Shown in pieces: positions 33,961 through 46,079 of a stretch of DNA of 64,000 bases (positions are counted from its first letter, which is position 1; each line of letters opens with the position of its first letter). Source of the stretch: Conchocele bisecta (lineage: Eukaryota; Mollusca; Bivalvia; Lucinida; Thyasiridae). Below the pieces are notes generated by a model. The model was given only the letters and a program-made list of their open reading frames with translations. It searched no databases and was not told where the DNA came from. Position numbers and translations under genes: made by a program. Where the stretch lies: contig CM055272.1 of NCBI GenBank assembly GCA_029237695.1, positions 30,514,791 to 30,578,790 of the forward strand, read 5' to 3'.

Positions 33961-34262
33961 GCGTACAAAAATGAGTTGAAATATTGAAATATAAATTTCG
34001 GAGGTATTTCCTTTGCTCTGCAATGTCGAAATATTGACGCCAAAATAATAAATGCCAAACGAGCTACATGTACACCGCATATTCGGGGAATACGTCACAT
34101 TTAGCTAATTTGACATTCCCTATATACAGTGATAGATCATATCGTTGGCTATGTAGAATGTATATACTGATTGAATATACATGTACTTATTTGTTTGATA
34201 GTTCAATGATTTCAAATACAGTGTCATTTATTCCTGCATAAACCGTGCGCAAATAACTTGAT

Positions 34263-34525
34263 TTATCCCGTCAACACAGTGCGTATGTGCCGTGAAACAC
34301 GGTGCCGTGAAACATTTTTGATATCCGGTCGATACTAGTTTTGCATTTTACAGCCATTTGTAGGTGTGGACGGGATAAATAGAATAGTAGGTTAGTGCCG
34401 TGAATGGGAAAACATATCTGGCGCGGCACGGAAACGGGATGTGCTCGACAGAGCCTCGCCCATCCCGTTTCATGAGCCTTGCCAGATATTTTCCCATTCA
34501 CGGCACTAACCTACTATTCTCTATA
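34263..34525 (-). mobile_element. Hairpin MITE family C, copy 2
   Basis: Reverse orientation. Begins ATTTATCCCGTCAACACAGT and ends CACTAACCTACTATTCTCTA. Confidence 0.85.
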
Positions 34526-34823
34526 TAAACAGAGACATAAATACTCTAACTTACAATCCTTGATATAGGTAAGTTTAATATGTAGGGTTTGCTTTACTCA
34601 TTGACAAACGAATGTACTAATTTTCACTACAATGCGACCCACTAATTCGATTGAAGACAGCTCTCTTTGCATTTTTCGGGACTAGTAATGGTTGGTTATA
34701 ATACCTGTCTAAGCTTGGATACCTTTGAATTCTCTGGATATTCATTTGCAAAAAAATGTGTCTAGAAGAGATCTCGTTACACTTGTTTAACTGTTCTCCC
34801 AATGCCAATGTTTGGTTTTAACA

Positions 34824-35385
34824 CTATAGGAATGAATGGCCTTTTTGTGGAATTTATCTGGGTATAAACTTGGAAAAGCAACTTTCGCAATTGGTGATAA
34901 AAATAAACAATTGGCGATAAAAATAAACAATTGGAGATAAAAAATTACGATTTTTGAAAAAAAAATAAATATTATTTTTCGAAAATTGTAATTTTTTATC
35001 GCCAATTGTTTATTTTTATCCTATTGGTTATTATAGGAATGAATGGCCTTTTTGTGGAATTTATCGGGGTATAAACTTGGAAAAGTCGCGGGAATACTGG
35101 ACGAAGGCCGGAAGGCCTGTCCAGTATTCCCGCGACTTTTCCAAGTTTATATCCCCGATAAATTCAACAAAAAGGCCATTAATTCCTTATAATTCCAGCA
35201 TTTGAAATAAATTCATCAAGAAAATGTGTTTATTTTCCGTTTTCTTAAGAATTATTTCAGCTGCGCCTCAAGGTTACGGAAAGTAGTTCGGCGTGGGAGT
35301 TTACTGGGATATAAATTTTGGACAGAGACTTGCTACGAGCCAATCAAATGTTAAGGAATTGTGTAAATATTTTTGTGCTGGAAGT
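34824..35385 (+). mobile_element. Family A MITE (half plus full copy) with a family B hairpin between
   Basis: 34824-34877 is half of a family A hairpin. It breaks off into a family B palindrome (CAATTGGCGATAAAAATAAA repeats, about 34878-35022). A full family A copy follows at 35031-35385. Recombination or insertion into the hairpin loop would explain the order. Confidence 0.75.
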
Positions 35386-35523
35386 ATATGTCCATATTGA
35401 AGGAATTCCGTAGCACTTGTTGAATAGAGCTGCTTGTCTAGCTGAGCTCATTGCTGCTTTTGTAACACATATTACGTTACAAATACAGTGTCACTTTGTT
35501 TCTTTAAGTCATGGTACATTGAC

Positions 35524-36564
35524 CTAATATTGAATATCCTTGAGTTCCCTCGTCGTAGCCCGCGGGCCGGCTTTGTGGAGGCCGTTGAGCATGGGCCGGA
35601 ACTGGGCCTTGAGGAAGATGACGCCCTGTGCGATGATCACGCCCGACACCAGCAGGGCGCCGAGGCCGTAGAGCAGCACGCACCAGGGGAATATCACGTG
35701 GCTGTAGTAGGCGGTGGTCACGTTCGCATTACAGTAGCTTGCCACTGTCACCCACTGCAGGGTGTCTGGAACAAAGGGAATATATATCATCGAACAGTCA
35801 ACTATATATATTCCTGTATATAGGTTTGCGTCAGGACATTAACTCGACAATGATCATACCCAACCACACAGGGAATGGCCATGTGCTGCGGAGAACTTAT
35901 ACAAGGTGCATGATCAAGTGGTTACAACAACAACAATGGCTGAAAGTGTTGAAAGCGCGCCCACTCCAAAGTAAGCATTGTTTGATATTTTCCTTAATAG
36001 TCAACGGATTTTTATGAAATATGGCGCAGCAAAGCCGGCTTCATGAGCTGTAATTTGTACTAGTATATTGAGTCTGCCCCACCCGCCCACAATACAGAAG
36101 AATTTAGTAAAATGCTCAAATACAAACTCAATATGCCAGTACCAGCCTATAACTTTACGAATTCCAATGTGCATATACATGACTATACATAATAAACTGT
36201 ATTGCAGATGAGTAATCACCTACATTAAGCGTAAATCCTAGAAAATCCAGTAGACTCTTGTTTACATTTCATTTGCAAAATTCATTTGGAGAGGTTGTTA
36301 TCGATGACGACAACAACCTGCTGACGTATTGAAAATATCACTGTTCATGATATGCTACGACGTTGCAGAAAGTAGGGAGCACACTAGGAGCATTATAATG
36401 GGGAATAACCATGCTAACGGGTCGCCGTAAAACTGATTCACAGACCATAAAACCTCCCACATACCTCTCCAAATCGAAAAACAAAGCACGGTTATCCCCT
36501 ACGTTACTCGTTATTGCAAGACAGAAGAGAGAGACGGTGACGGCCAGTAACTTACTCGTTACTC

Positions 36565-36624
<60 letters not shown>

Positions 36625-38860
36625 CGGCGGCTAGTAACTTACTCGTTATTGCGAGACAGAAGAGAGAGACGGCCGTGTATGCTTCCAGCCAGTTGCGTTT
36701 CTGCACTACCAACACCACCTTGAGACCGGCGACCACGGTGGTCAATGCCCCGGCAATGGTCACCGCCAAAATCGTGCTAATGTACCCGTAGATCAGAGCT
36801 GAAAACAGAGTAAGCAGTGCATAGTTAGAACGTTTTGAAGCGTGCATATATAGAGAATAGTAAGTTAGTGCCGTGAATAAAAAACAAATATCTGGCAAGG
36901 CTTAGGAAACGGGATGGGCGAGGCTCTGCCGAGCACATCCCGTTTCCGAGCCGCGCCAGATATTTTTTCCATTCACGGTACTAACCTACTATTCTATTTA
37001 TCCCGTCAACACCTAATAATGGCTTTAAAATGCAAAATAATAATCCCAGCCACCGCACATATTCATATGCAGTGATTAGGTCGTATTGACAGGATATCAA
37101 AAATGTTTCACGGCGCCGTGTTGCATGGCACATACGCACTGTGTTGACGGGATAAAGATGACTAAATGATGTAGTTTGTACACGATTTTAATGCACTATT
37201 CGTTTACACATGCCTTGCAATATTCTCTCTAGAACTCGTGTGCATACTTCTCATAATTCGCGGTACTTTCTAAGTCAATCGCTGGCCAGTATCGCACTCC
37301 ATTTCTTTAACATACTGCAGAATTTAACCCCAATAAGTTACCTATTACCACATTTAATAACTGTCTGTTCGACAGGAAATGAAATGGAAAATCAATTATC
37401 GGATGGGACTGCATTATACACATGGGGCCCGTTTTACTAAACTTCGTACGACTAAAATGTTCGTAAGTGCAAATTTAGGATAGTCTAGAAATTTCAATTG
37501 ATGGATTTACATTTATTGAACATAGGCTGCATATGCAGCCTATGCTCAATAAATGTTAATCCAATAATTGTTTACAAGAAAACATTCTTAATGTGAAATT
37601 TACAGACTATCATAATTTCGCACTTACGGACGTTTTACGAAGTTTAGTGAAACGGCCTCCTGGCTAATTATATACATGCATGTGTTATTGTTCACATATT
37701 GGAATTTTAAGGAACTAAATGCTGCGATCACTAAAGCTCCGTCGCATTTAATTCCTTAACAATCCAATATGTGAACAAATACTTATGCATATACATACAG
37801 TGAATGTTCTATGTTTATCAGACTGCGCGTGGGCGCCAGCACGTGCCGGGTATAGACAGAAAGTGTAGTGCAGACTCGTCCAGCCACAGTCAGACCTTTA
37901 ACTCATTCATCGTTAAATAGCTTTCATGGACCGCTTCACGCTATTTTGGGCTATTCCATTAATTGAACAATGGGTATTTGTTTTCAAAATCTTGACATGC
38001 ATGACAGGCACTATATATTTTGGTGAGACGGCTCGTTAGGAATTTCTCGGGACGCATGCGCTAGCCTTGTTTGATGAACTTGACAAAATACAACAACTAC
38101 ATACATTATCACATCTTTGACACATTTCCGGGTGTTGTTTCTGTATTAACACAGAAACAGTGTGCAAGGTATGTGTATGTGGATGTGGATGTGATAAATA
38201 AGTTAGATGACAATTGTCCGCATGTACGAGCGATAATCCGCGAGCTTTATCTCCTCGTACATGCGGACGAACCGTGATCTAACTTATACATAGCATTGCC
38301 CGATAACTTGATAGCAAAATACATTAGTCTGGTATTCTCAACGTGTTTCCCCGCCTTGCCTGATAAACTAGATTTATCCCGTCAACACTGTGCATATGTG
38401 CCGTGAAACATTTTTAATATCCTGTCAATACGACCTAATCACTAAGGCCATTTGTAGGTGTTGACGGGATAAATAGAATAGTAGGTTAGTACCGTGAATG
38501 GGAAAAATATCTGGCGCGGCACGGAAACGGGATGTGCTCGGCAGAGCCTCGCCCATCCCGTTTCCATTCACGGCACTAACCTTCTATTCTCTATATCAAT
38601 GAAAAGACACGAGCCTATTACAAGCAGCTGCTGTACTTACAACTGAGTTGTGCCCCGGTGGCGTGGGGCCAGGACGCCGGGATGGACTCGACGATGTACC
38701 TGTCGCCACCACTGATTGTCAAGTAGATGATGCTGTATGACGTCACGATGCCGTCGCTAGACGTGATAATGGACCATCCAGGCGACAAGACGGCCACGAG
38801 CTGCAGCAACATGGACACGCAGAGACACGCGAACGTCGCCTTTACCCATTTCTCCGTCAT
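35524..38860 (-). CDS. Claudin-like four-transmembrane protein, paralog 2 (three exons)
   Basis: Exons on the minus strand: 38860-38641 (220 nt), 36798-36643 (156 nt), 35765-35524 (242 nt), encoding 205 residues. Exon lengths, phases and donors (GTAAGT) are the same as in the upstream paralog. The last exon differs from paralog 1 at about 16 of 79 residues. The outer loop is the most diverged part, and the two Cys of that loop in paralog 1 (VICGDITC) are not kept, so a loop disulphide is not a shared feature. SPGW, QKRNW, FPWCVLLYGL and the C-terminal DIQY are kept. Same topology and the same uncertainty about function as paralog 1. Intron 1 holds an inverted pair of family C MITEs close to its ends; intron 2 begins with a (GA)n tract and exon-2-like repeat units. 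No stop or frameshift was seen. Confidence 0.85.
35902..36065 (-). mobile_element. MITE family E, partial copy with start codon and donor
   Basis: Starts ACAAGGTGCATGATCAAGTG, then GTTACAACAACAAC. An ATG at 35936 opens 35 nt (MAESVESAPTPK) ending in AAA/GTAAGC on the plus strand. The rest matches 45060-45130 and 55190-55265, then breaks off. It lies in intron 2 of gene 2, antisense to it. Confidence 0.65.
36505..36672. repeat. Exon-2-derived repeat units and (GA)n in gene 2
   Basis: A unit near 36505-36560 and the true exon end at 36630-36672 both carry AACTTACTCGTTA. They are separated by about 58 bp of (GA)n at 36567-36625. This is the gene 2 counterpart of the array at 21633-22130. Confidence 0.85.
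36848..37154 (+). mobile_element. Hairpin MITE family C, copy 3 (in intron 1 of gene 2)
   Basis: Full-length copy. Its left end lies 49 bp from the intron 1 acceptor. Confidence 0.85.
37426..37658. mobile_element. Palindromic MITE in intron 1 of gene 2
   Basis: GGGCCCGTTTTACTAAACTT and AAGTTTAGTGAAACGGCC are inverted. The centre is the perfect palindrome GGCTGCATATGCAGCC. Confidence 0.85.
37685..37780. repeat. Hairpin, ~36-bp arms
   Basis: TGTTCACATATTGGA..AAGGAACTAAATG pairs with CATTTAATTCCTT..TCCAATATGTGAACA. Confidence 0.8.
38200..38284. repeat. Hairpin, GTCCGCATGTACGAG stem
   Basis: AAGTTAGAT..GTCCGCATGTACGAG (38200-38230) pairs with CTCGTACATGCGGAC..GATCTAACTT (38254-38284). Confidence 0.8.
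38372..38596 (-). mobile_element. Hairpin MITE family C, copy 4 (in intron 1 of gene 2)
   Basis: Inverted relative to copy 3, with part of the second segment deleted. It ends 44 bp from the intron 1 donor. Confidence 0.85.
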
Positions 38861-38896
38861 CGTTCACGTCTTGTCTGCTGATTGTCCGTGACGTCT

Positions 38897-38950
38897 GCCA
38901 GTAACTTACTCGTTATTGCGAGACACAAGAGGGAAGGTGACTGCCAGTAT
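38897..38950. repeat. Single exon-2-type repeat unit upstream of gene 2
   Basis: GCCAGTAACTTACTCGTTAT followed by TGCGAGACACAAGAGGGAAGG matches the minisatellite unit of 21633-22130. It lies about 40 bp upstream of the start codon of gene 2, outside the exon it derives from. Confidence 0.75.
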
Positions 38951-39227
38951 TAAATGGTATGAGTTGAATGCGTTGTCACGGAGACGAGATGTATTACTAA
39001 TTGATACTTTTAGACAGTAATATTTAGAATGTTAAGTTTTCGAAATATTTGTATTTTGTTTCTGATTTATCACTGAAAATGTTCCACAGTCTTGCCAGTG
39101 TCTGTTAGTGTTAATACGAGGTGAAAACGATAACTGACATGTTGAAGCTTATTACCGAGTTTATATTGCCTGCTGATACTGACGTTGATTATATTTATTT
39201 CACAACTCCTGGTCTAAATATTGCAGA

Positions 39228-39325
39228 GGTGTTCATCGGTTTACATAATTCCAGTTGGTCCATACTCACGAGAACACGTGAACATGTGTCTTCGATGAGG
39301 GGCAATCAAACAGTTTCTTCGCCGG
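39228..39325 (-). promoter_or_regulatory. Upstream block conserved with gene 1, CACGTG box
   Basis: Counterpart of 24530-24625. CACGTG at 39275 lies 415 bp before the ATG. Confidence 0.45.
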
Positions 39326-39332
39326 AACACTA

Positions 39333-41232
39333 TAAACACGGGTATATACAATATGAACGCGGATTATTGGTATATACACTATGAACACAGGTATATACAC
39401 TATATATAAACACGGGTATATATACTATAACGGCGGGTATAACTATACTCACGGGTATACACAGAACGCTGGATATACACTATACACACGGGTGTAGCTA
39501 TACACGGGCTATGCACTGTAAATATGGATACACTATAAACACGGGTATATACACTATGAACACGGGTATACACTATAAACACGGGTATATACACTATTAA
39601 CACGGGTATATACACTATAAACATATACAGACGGGTATATACACCATGAACGCGGGTATATGCACTATGAAGGGTATATACAACTATGACACGGGTGTAT
39701 ACACTATGAAACACGGGTAGTATACACTATGAACACGGGTATATACACTATGAAACACGGGTATATACACTATAAACACGTATAGACTATACACTATCGG
39801 GTATGTACACTATGAACACAGGGTATACACGTAAATACGGGTATATACACTATTACACGGGTTATGTCACTATGAACACAGGTATAAAACACTATAAACA
39901 CGGGTATATACTATTAACACGGGTATAGACATTATAATATAAACACGGGTATATACACTATGAACAAGGGTATATACACTATGAACATGGGTATTACACT
40001 ATAAACACGGGTTCATACACTATAAACATCGGTATATACACTATAAACACGGGTATATACACTATAAACGCGGGCATGTACACTATAAACATTGGTATAT
40101 ACACTATAAACACGGGTATTACACTATGATCACTGGTATATACACTATACACACGGGTAATCATTATAAACACACTATATACACGGGTATTACACTATAA
40201 TCACGGGTATATACACTATGAACACGGGTATATACACAATAAACACGGGTATATACACTATGAACACGGGTGTATACACTATAACCACGGGTATGTACAC
40301 TATAAACACGGGTATATATACTATGAACACGGGTATATATACTATGAACACGGGTATATACACTAGAAACACGGGTATATACAATATATTTAAGCACGGG
40401 TATATACACTATAAACACGGGCATATACACTATGCACACGGGTATATACACTATACACACGGTATTTTGAACTCGGGTATATACACTATATATACACACG
40501 GGTATATACAATATTAACGCGGGTATATACACTATAAACACTGGTCATATACACTGTGAACGCGGGTATATACACTATATATAAACACGGGTATATACAC
40601 TATGAACAAGGGTATATACACTATGAATACGGGTATTACACTATAAACACGGGTTCATACACTATAAACACTGGTATATACACTATAAACACTGGTATAT
40701 ACACTATGCACACGGGTATTAAACTATAAACACGGGTTTATACACTATAAACATCGGTATATAAAACTATAAAACAACTGGTATAAACATTGTAAACGGT
40801 ATGTTAACACTATAAAACAATGGTATATGGTAAATAATAAACACTATTAAACACGGGAATTTAACACTGGTAAATATCACTTGGTAAATATACACAATAA
40901 ACACACTATAGGCACAGGTATACACTACAAACACGGGTATTACACTATAATCACGGGTATATACACTATGAACACGGCTATATACACTATAAACACGGGT
41001 ATATACACTATGAACACGGGTATATACACTATACACACGGTATTATGAACAATATATTTAAGCACGGGTATATACACTATGAACACGGGTATATACACTA
41101 TAAACACGGACACTATAGACACGGATATATACACTATAAACACCGGTATACAGTATAAACACGGGTATATACACTATAAACACGGGTATATACACTAAAA
41201 AACACGGGTATATACACTATGAACAGGGGTAA
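39333..41232. repeat. 21-bp minisatellite
   Basis: About 85-90 degenerate units of CACTATGAACACGGGTATAT(A). It reads as a seven-residue repeat (VYIPVFI-like) on the minus strand and TGIYTMN-like on the plus strand, because 21 is a multiple of three. Small indels break every long frame. I do not call it coding. Confidence 0.95.
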
Positions 41233-41661
41233 TTTACATCAGCATCTAGTACATGTTTTTTTAAATTTGTTTACAAACAATGTACATACAGTACAATATA
41301 CAGTCGAACCTGTGCTAAAGTCCACCTCCGAATAGCAATGACCTGGCTGAAAAGGCCACACTTTTGTAGTCCCAATGGCACAATTACTATATAGATGACC
41401 CTGTGAATAAAGACCACCTGTGAACAAATGCAATATTTTTCACTTCCCATGGCTGGCCTTTATTCACAGGTTTTACTGAACGTGGATTTGTTTCACAGAA
41501 CGGAGATTTGTACATGTATCAAGAAAAGCCAAATTGGCAACCATTTTGAAAACCAATACGGCTGCTGCTGTCAGCTGTTATCGATACTGTCATTCGTATT
41601 GAATGTCGTGGCCCTACGACACGTGTAGCGATAACATACCATGTCTACGTGTCTCGGAGAC
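41233..41661. other. No gene; one inverted-repeat block
   Basis: Phrases around 41305-41475 (AACCTGTG..AAAG, CCTGTGAATAAAGACCACCT, CCTTTATTCACAGGTTTTAC) form a diverged inverted repeat, probably a small MITE. Confidence 0.45.
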
Positions 41662-41969
41662 CTGTAGCCGATTTCATCAACATTGCAAAGTATACTTATC
41701 TAGCAAAGTATACTTTTAGGGAGTAATCATTTATTTTTTCCGAAATGCATTATTTCATATAGAACTAACCGTTACATATATTTGATGATTAAAAGTATGC
41801 ATAATTATTATACTGAATTTATTACATTATCACAGCCAAATGGCCGAGATAATGTAATAAATTCATTATAATAAAAATTAATAATGTTATCCTTAAATTG
41901 AAAAGTTCTCCCTCAAAGTATACTTTGCTAGATAAGTATACTTTGCCATGTTGGTGAAATAGGCTACAG
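41662..41969 (+). mobile_element. Palindromic MITE family D, copy 2
   Basis: Ends TGTAGCCGATTTCATCAACA and GTTGGTGAAATAGGCTACAG. The centre holds TTATTACATTATCACAGCC and its inverse. Confidence 0.85.
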
Positions 41970-42072
41970 ACTATGATCAACGGCAACAGCAAACAATGAT
42001 TGTTGACAATTACAGGGGCCAGGGAATAAAGAGGTTAACTCATTGAGTTGTTCCGTTGACCCTTCCATTTAC

Positions 42073-42428
42073 TATAGGAATGAATGGCCTTTTTGTGGAA
42101 TTTATCGGGGTATAAACTTGGAAAAGTCGCGGGAATACTGGACGAATGCCGGAAGGCCTCGTCCAGTATTCCCGCGACTTTTCCAAGTTTATATCCCCGA
42201 TAAATTCCACAAAAAGGCCTTTCATTCCTTATAATTCCAGCATTTGAAATAAATTCATCAAGAAAATGTGTTTATTTTCCGTTTTCTTAATAATTATTTT
42301 AACTGCGCCTCACGGTTACGGAAAGAAGTTCGACGTGGGAGCTTACTGGGATATAAATTTTTGGACAGAGACTTGCTATGGGCCAATCAAATGTTAGGGA
42401 ATTGTGTATAGTTTTGTGCTGGAATTAT
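42073..42428 (+). mobile_element. Hairpin MITE family A, copy 5
   Basis: Hairpin 42073-42232 followed by the TIR segment to GTGCTGGAATTATAA. Confidence 0.85.
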
Positions 42429-42859
42429 AAGACAATGTCAAGCCGGGGATCCACTGAAAACGACTGTCATACAAATAGACAACATTGCACTCGTGCATGT
42501 GAGATGAGTACTGTCACAACCCATGATAATGGTACTGGGTACTGGCATCTCCTAGCACCGGCATGTAAAACGAAGGGGGCATACATAATACCAAATAGAA
42601 AACTGCAGAACTGTCGAATTTTGTTGAAAATTTGGTTCAGCATACTTTATGGATGTCCCTCACTAGTACATACATGCACTGTTATCGCCGCGACATAATT
42701 CTATCGGCTGTATTGACGTCAAGATAATGCTAGCCTAGATGCATCAGAATGTCACGGAGTGGTACTTAACTATTTGTGTAAACTCTGATAAAATCGTCAG
42801 CACGGGGTTGCCAATGTTCTATTTATATACGTGACCGACCCTTCACAACAAACTGGGTC

Positions 42860-43190
42860 GTAACGAGTTGGCAGCCAGCTATCTCCAGGAATACCAACGC
42901 ACCCATGTAGCCCGGTACTAGCCTCCGGGCGAACCAGCGTACCCCTGTAGCCCGGTACTAGCTGTCGGCTATATCCGGGCGGACCAGCGCACCCATGTAG
43001 CGCACCCATGTAGCCCGGTTCTAGCTGCCGGCTATCTCCGGGCGGACCAGCGCACCCCTGTAGCCCGGTACTAGCTGCCGGCTATCTCAGGGCGGACCAG
43101 AGAAGCCATGTAACCCTGTAGCCAGGTACAAGCTGCCCTCTATCTCCGCGTGGACCAGCGCAACCATGTACCCCGGTACTAGCTGCTACC
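42860..43190. repeat. 50-bp GC-rich tandem repeat
   Basis: Five to six units with CCC(A/C)TGTAGCCCGGTACTAG, CTGCCGGCTATCTC and GGGCGGACCAGCGCA. GC content is much higher than in the flanks. Confidence 0.85.
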
Positions 43191-43494
43191 GTGACTGAAG
43201 TAATGCGACTATTGTGTGATCCGCGGATATAAGTTTGATATCTAAATATGGCGATTGGCTAGACGACCTGCCAAAACCGGGCTCCCCGTCACTTCCCATT
43301 CCGGTGGAAGACACTCCTGGGTGCATACTGCTACTTGTGATCAGAAACAGATTGATTATTGATTTCAGTCTAACGTTCGTTCAACAGCAATGTCATATAC
43401 AGACGGGAATGTACATACATGAGGGATGGATTGATATTTGATTAGGGTTTAACGTCGGTTCAACAGCCAGTCCGTGAACAGACGGGAATTCATC

Positions 43495-43759
43495 TTTATC
43501 CCGTCAACACAGTGCGTATGTGCCGTGAAACACAGTGCCGTGAATCATTTTTGATATCCAGTCAATACTATTTTTGCATTTTAACGCCATTTTTAGGTGT
43601 TGACGGGATAAATAGAATAGTAGGTTAGTGCCGTGAATGGGAAAAAATATCTGGCGCGGCACGGAAACGGGAAGTGCTCGGCAGAGCCTCGCCCATCCCG
43701 TTTCCTGAGCCTTGCCATATATTGTTTCCCATTCACGGCACTAACCTACTATTCTCTAT
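43495..43759 (-). mobile_element. Hairpin MITE family C, copy 5
   Basis: Begins TTTATCCCGTCAACACAGTG and ends GGCACTAACCTACTATTCTC. Confidence 0.85.
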
Positions 43760-45000
43760 GTAGGCTGTATAGTACGAGAACACACCGAGGAGCACACAAT
43801 GACGGCATACAGCCTGGTGTGTCAAGGCCGGGTAGATGTGTGGGTGGGAGATTACACACTATATGCACTATCTACATTCTACATATGTCATACCACGCTG
43901 ATTGTGACGTAGGAATGGTCGGGGATAAATGTAGTTCCCAGTGAATCATAAACTATACGTTGCTACGTATGTTGTGTTAATAATAGCACATACTAGATTA
44001 CATATATCGACATGTATATCCAGATGATCCAGCTTATCTGGATATTCAGTATTTTCAGACTTTGACAAAATTATTCCTCTGATTTTAGTCTGAAAATTAA
44101 AAGTGAATAGTCAAAGGAAGATACTTTAACGAGATGGCCGCGGCCCGCATGTCCAGCCCGCCGAGGCTTTGGTAGTATACCGAAAAACTTTAACCAAAAA
44201 CTTTAACCCGGACCTACGTACTTAGGCTCCCTTTAGGTGATTTGGGAAACAGTTTAAAATATAAACAGACAGACAGACGGACAGACAGACGGACGGACGG
44301 ACGGACCAAACATTTGGGAGTTATGAGCTTTTTGTTCTTTAAAAGATCAAAGGATTAGCTCCTAAAGATCAATGGAATTACGAGCTTACCGACTATAACA
44401 AAGGAATCCTTTTTTACTAACCCTTACCCTAAGCTCCTAAACCCACGATGTTGGCCCGGACGGACGGACGGACATATGATAAGTAGGGAGGGTAGTTGTA
44501 TTAATGTGGAAGGATGTATCGTTACTCTGGTAAGGCATGTGTATAGTTGAAGGCAAAGAGAAATTCTAGGTGATTTGAGAATCTGTTACAAAAACTTTCA
44601 AAACAAAGAGACAGACGGACCGAAGTACGATCAGTAGCGCGTGTAATTGTGTTAATGTGGAATGATGTATAGTTACTAAGTCTTACATGTGTGCAATATG
44701 AAAGAGAGATATTAGCTGAAGGCAAACAGAAATTATAGGTGATTTGAGTAACTCTTACACAAACTTTCAAAAAATAAACAGACGGGCGGACAGACAGACG
44801 GAGAGACAGGGTCCAACTTTCTGGACGGGGCCCTAATGAATATGTCTGGTATGGAAGTTATTGTATGTGTGTGTGTCACAGGGTGTGGTCATTTGTGGGG
44901 GAATCAGACCCAAGTCACATCATAGGGTCGTCCGAAGTTTTTATTTGTTAACCACAAACGACGATAGCCTGCAACACATTCAAGCACCAATACATACAGG
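43760..45000. other. No gene; simple repeats
   Basis: (GACA)/(GACG)-type simple repeats at 44267-44305, 44456-44474 and 44776-44806 sit inside loosely repeated phrases (AGGTGATTTG and AACAGACGG) that look like a degenerate tandem element. Confidence 0.5.
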
Positions 45001-45002
45001 AT

Positions 45003-45422
45003 CATACGAGCTACAAGATCACGTGGTTACAACAACAACAACGTCGCCCACTCCAAAGTAAGAATTATTTGATATTTTCCTTAATATGCAACGGATGTTG
45101 AAATATGGCGCAGAAAACGCGTCTTCAAGAGCTGTATTTGGTGGTTCAAGGAGTTCGGCACAGACTTATGTCGTTTTAGCCAAGAATCGATTTCCGTGTC
45201 AGTAGACACGGAAATCGATTCTTGGCAAAAACGACAGAAGTTTGGGCGAACATACAGAGACCACCAAATGCAGCTTAACAAGAAGCGTTTGATGCCCCAT
45301 ATTTCATTATAATCCGTTACGTAATAAGGACAATATAAAAGAATACGTACTTTGAATCAGATGGATTCTGGAAGTTTCAGTACTTGTTGTTGTTGTTGTA
45401 TCACGTGATCATACACCTTGAG
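45003..45422. mobile_element. MITE family E, copy 2
   Basis: Terminal GATCACGTGGTTACAACAAC and TTGTTGTTGTATCACGTGATC are inverted, with a central GAATCGATTTCCGTGT hairpin. A CCAAAGTAAG donor-like site is kept, but the ATG is mutated to ACG. Confidence 0.8.
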
Positions 45423-45559
45423 TTACTAATGAGAAAAATACCGCATACGTTTACTTACGATTCAACGAAGAGTATAGCATCTGATCAGGCTGCGCATTCG
45501 AACATGCTGATCTGGGACTACACTGTCACCTATAGTACAGTGTATATACATTCTAGCTT

Positions 45560-45805
45560 AACCCTTTGAACCCGAAAGGCCGCTATATCGGTTTATGCAA
45601 ACAGTGCAGATCCAGATGAGCCGGCTCGTAACGAGCCGTCTCATCAGGATCTGCACTGTTTGAAAGTAATTTTCATATTTTTGAGAACAACAAATACCCC
45701 CTATTTATAAATGGAATAGTCTGAAAATCATTTTGCGATGATTGGATTGGTTGTAAAATTAACATATCGCAGCCCATTCCAGTTACTTAGGGGTGAAAGG
45801 GTTAA
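45560..45805 (+). mobile_element. MITE, CTTTGAACCCGAAAG family, full copy
   Basis: Ends TTAACCCTTTGAACCC and GGGGTGAAAGGGTTAA. The internal hairpin AACAGTGCAGATCC..GATGAGCCGGCTCGT / ACGAGCCGTCTCATC..GATCTGCACTGTT is complete here. Confidence 0.85.
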
Positions 45806-46079
45806 GTTTATAGAACCGCAAACAGCGCAGCACCTGATCAGACGGCACATCGGCGCAGCCTGTCTGGCGTTACGCTGGCCCAAGTGTCATGTAAACGCCA
45901 TTTTGAAAACCAATGGATCGGAAAGATATAGAATGAACAAATAATTATGTTACATGGCATATATGTGAATTATGACCGGGATCATGAGCTAGCTTTGCAT
46001 TATGAATGATAATTATGTTATCGCTGATAGAAAACATGACAATAAATATATGTCTTTAGAATCCTCTCTCAGAGTAACA

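Noticed and set aside
36411..36898. 186-codon minus ORF with a run of LSLSLS and a plus ORF rich in ERERER
   Set aside because: Exon 2 of gene 2 read through its donor into the (GA)n tract. The conserved GTAAGT at 36642 ends the exon.
39400..41143. Long VYIPVFI- and TGIYTMN-type repetitive ORFs
   Set aside because: These are products of a 21-bp minisatellite whose unit is a multiple of three. Frames break at each indel and both strands are equally open.
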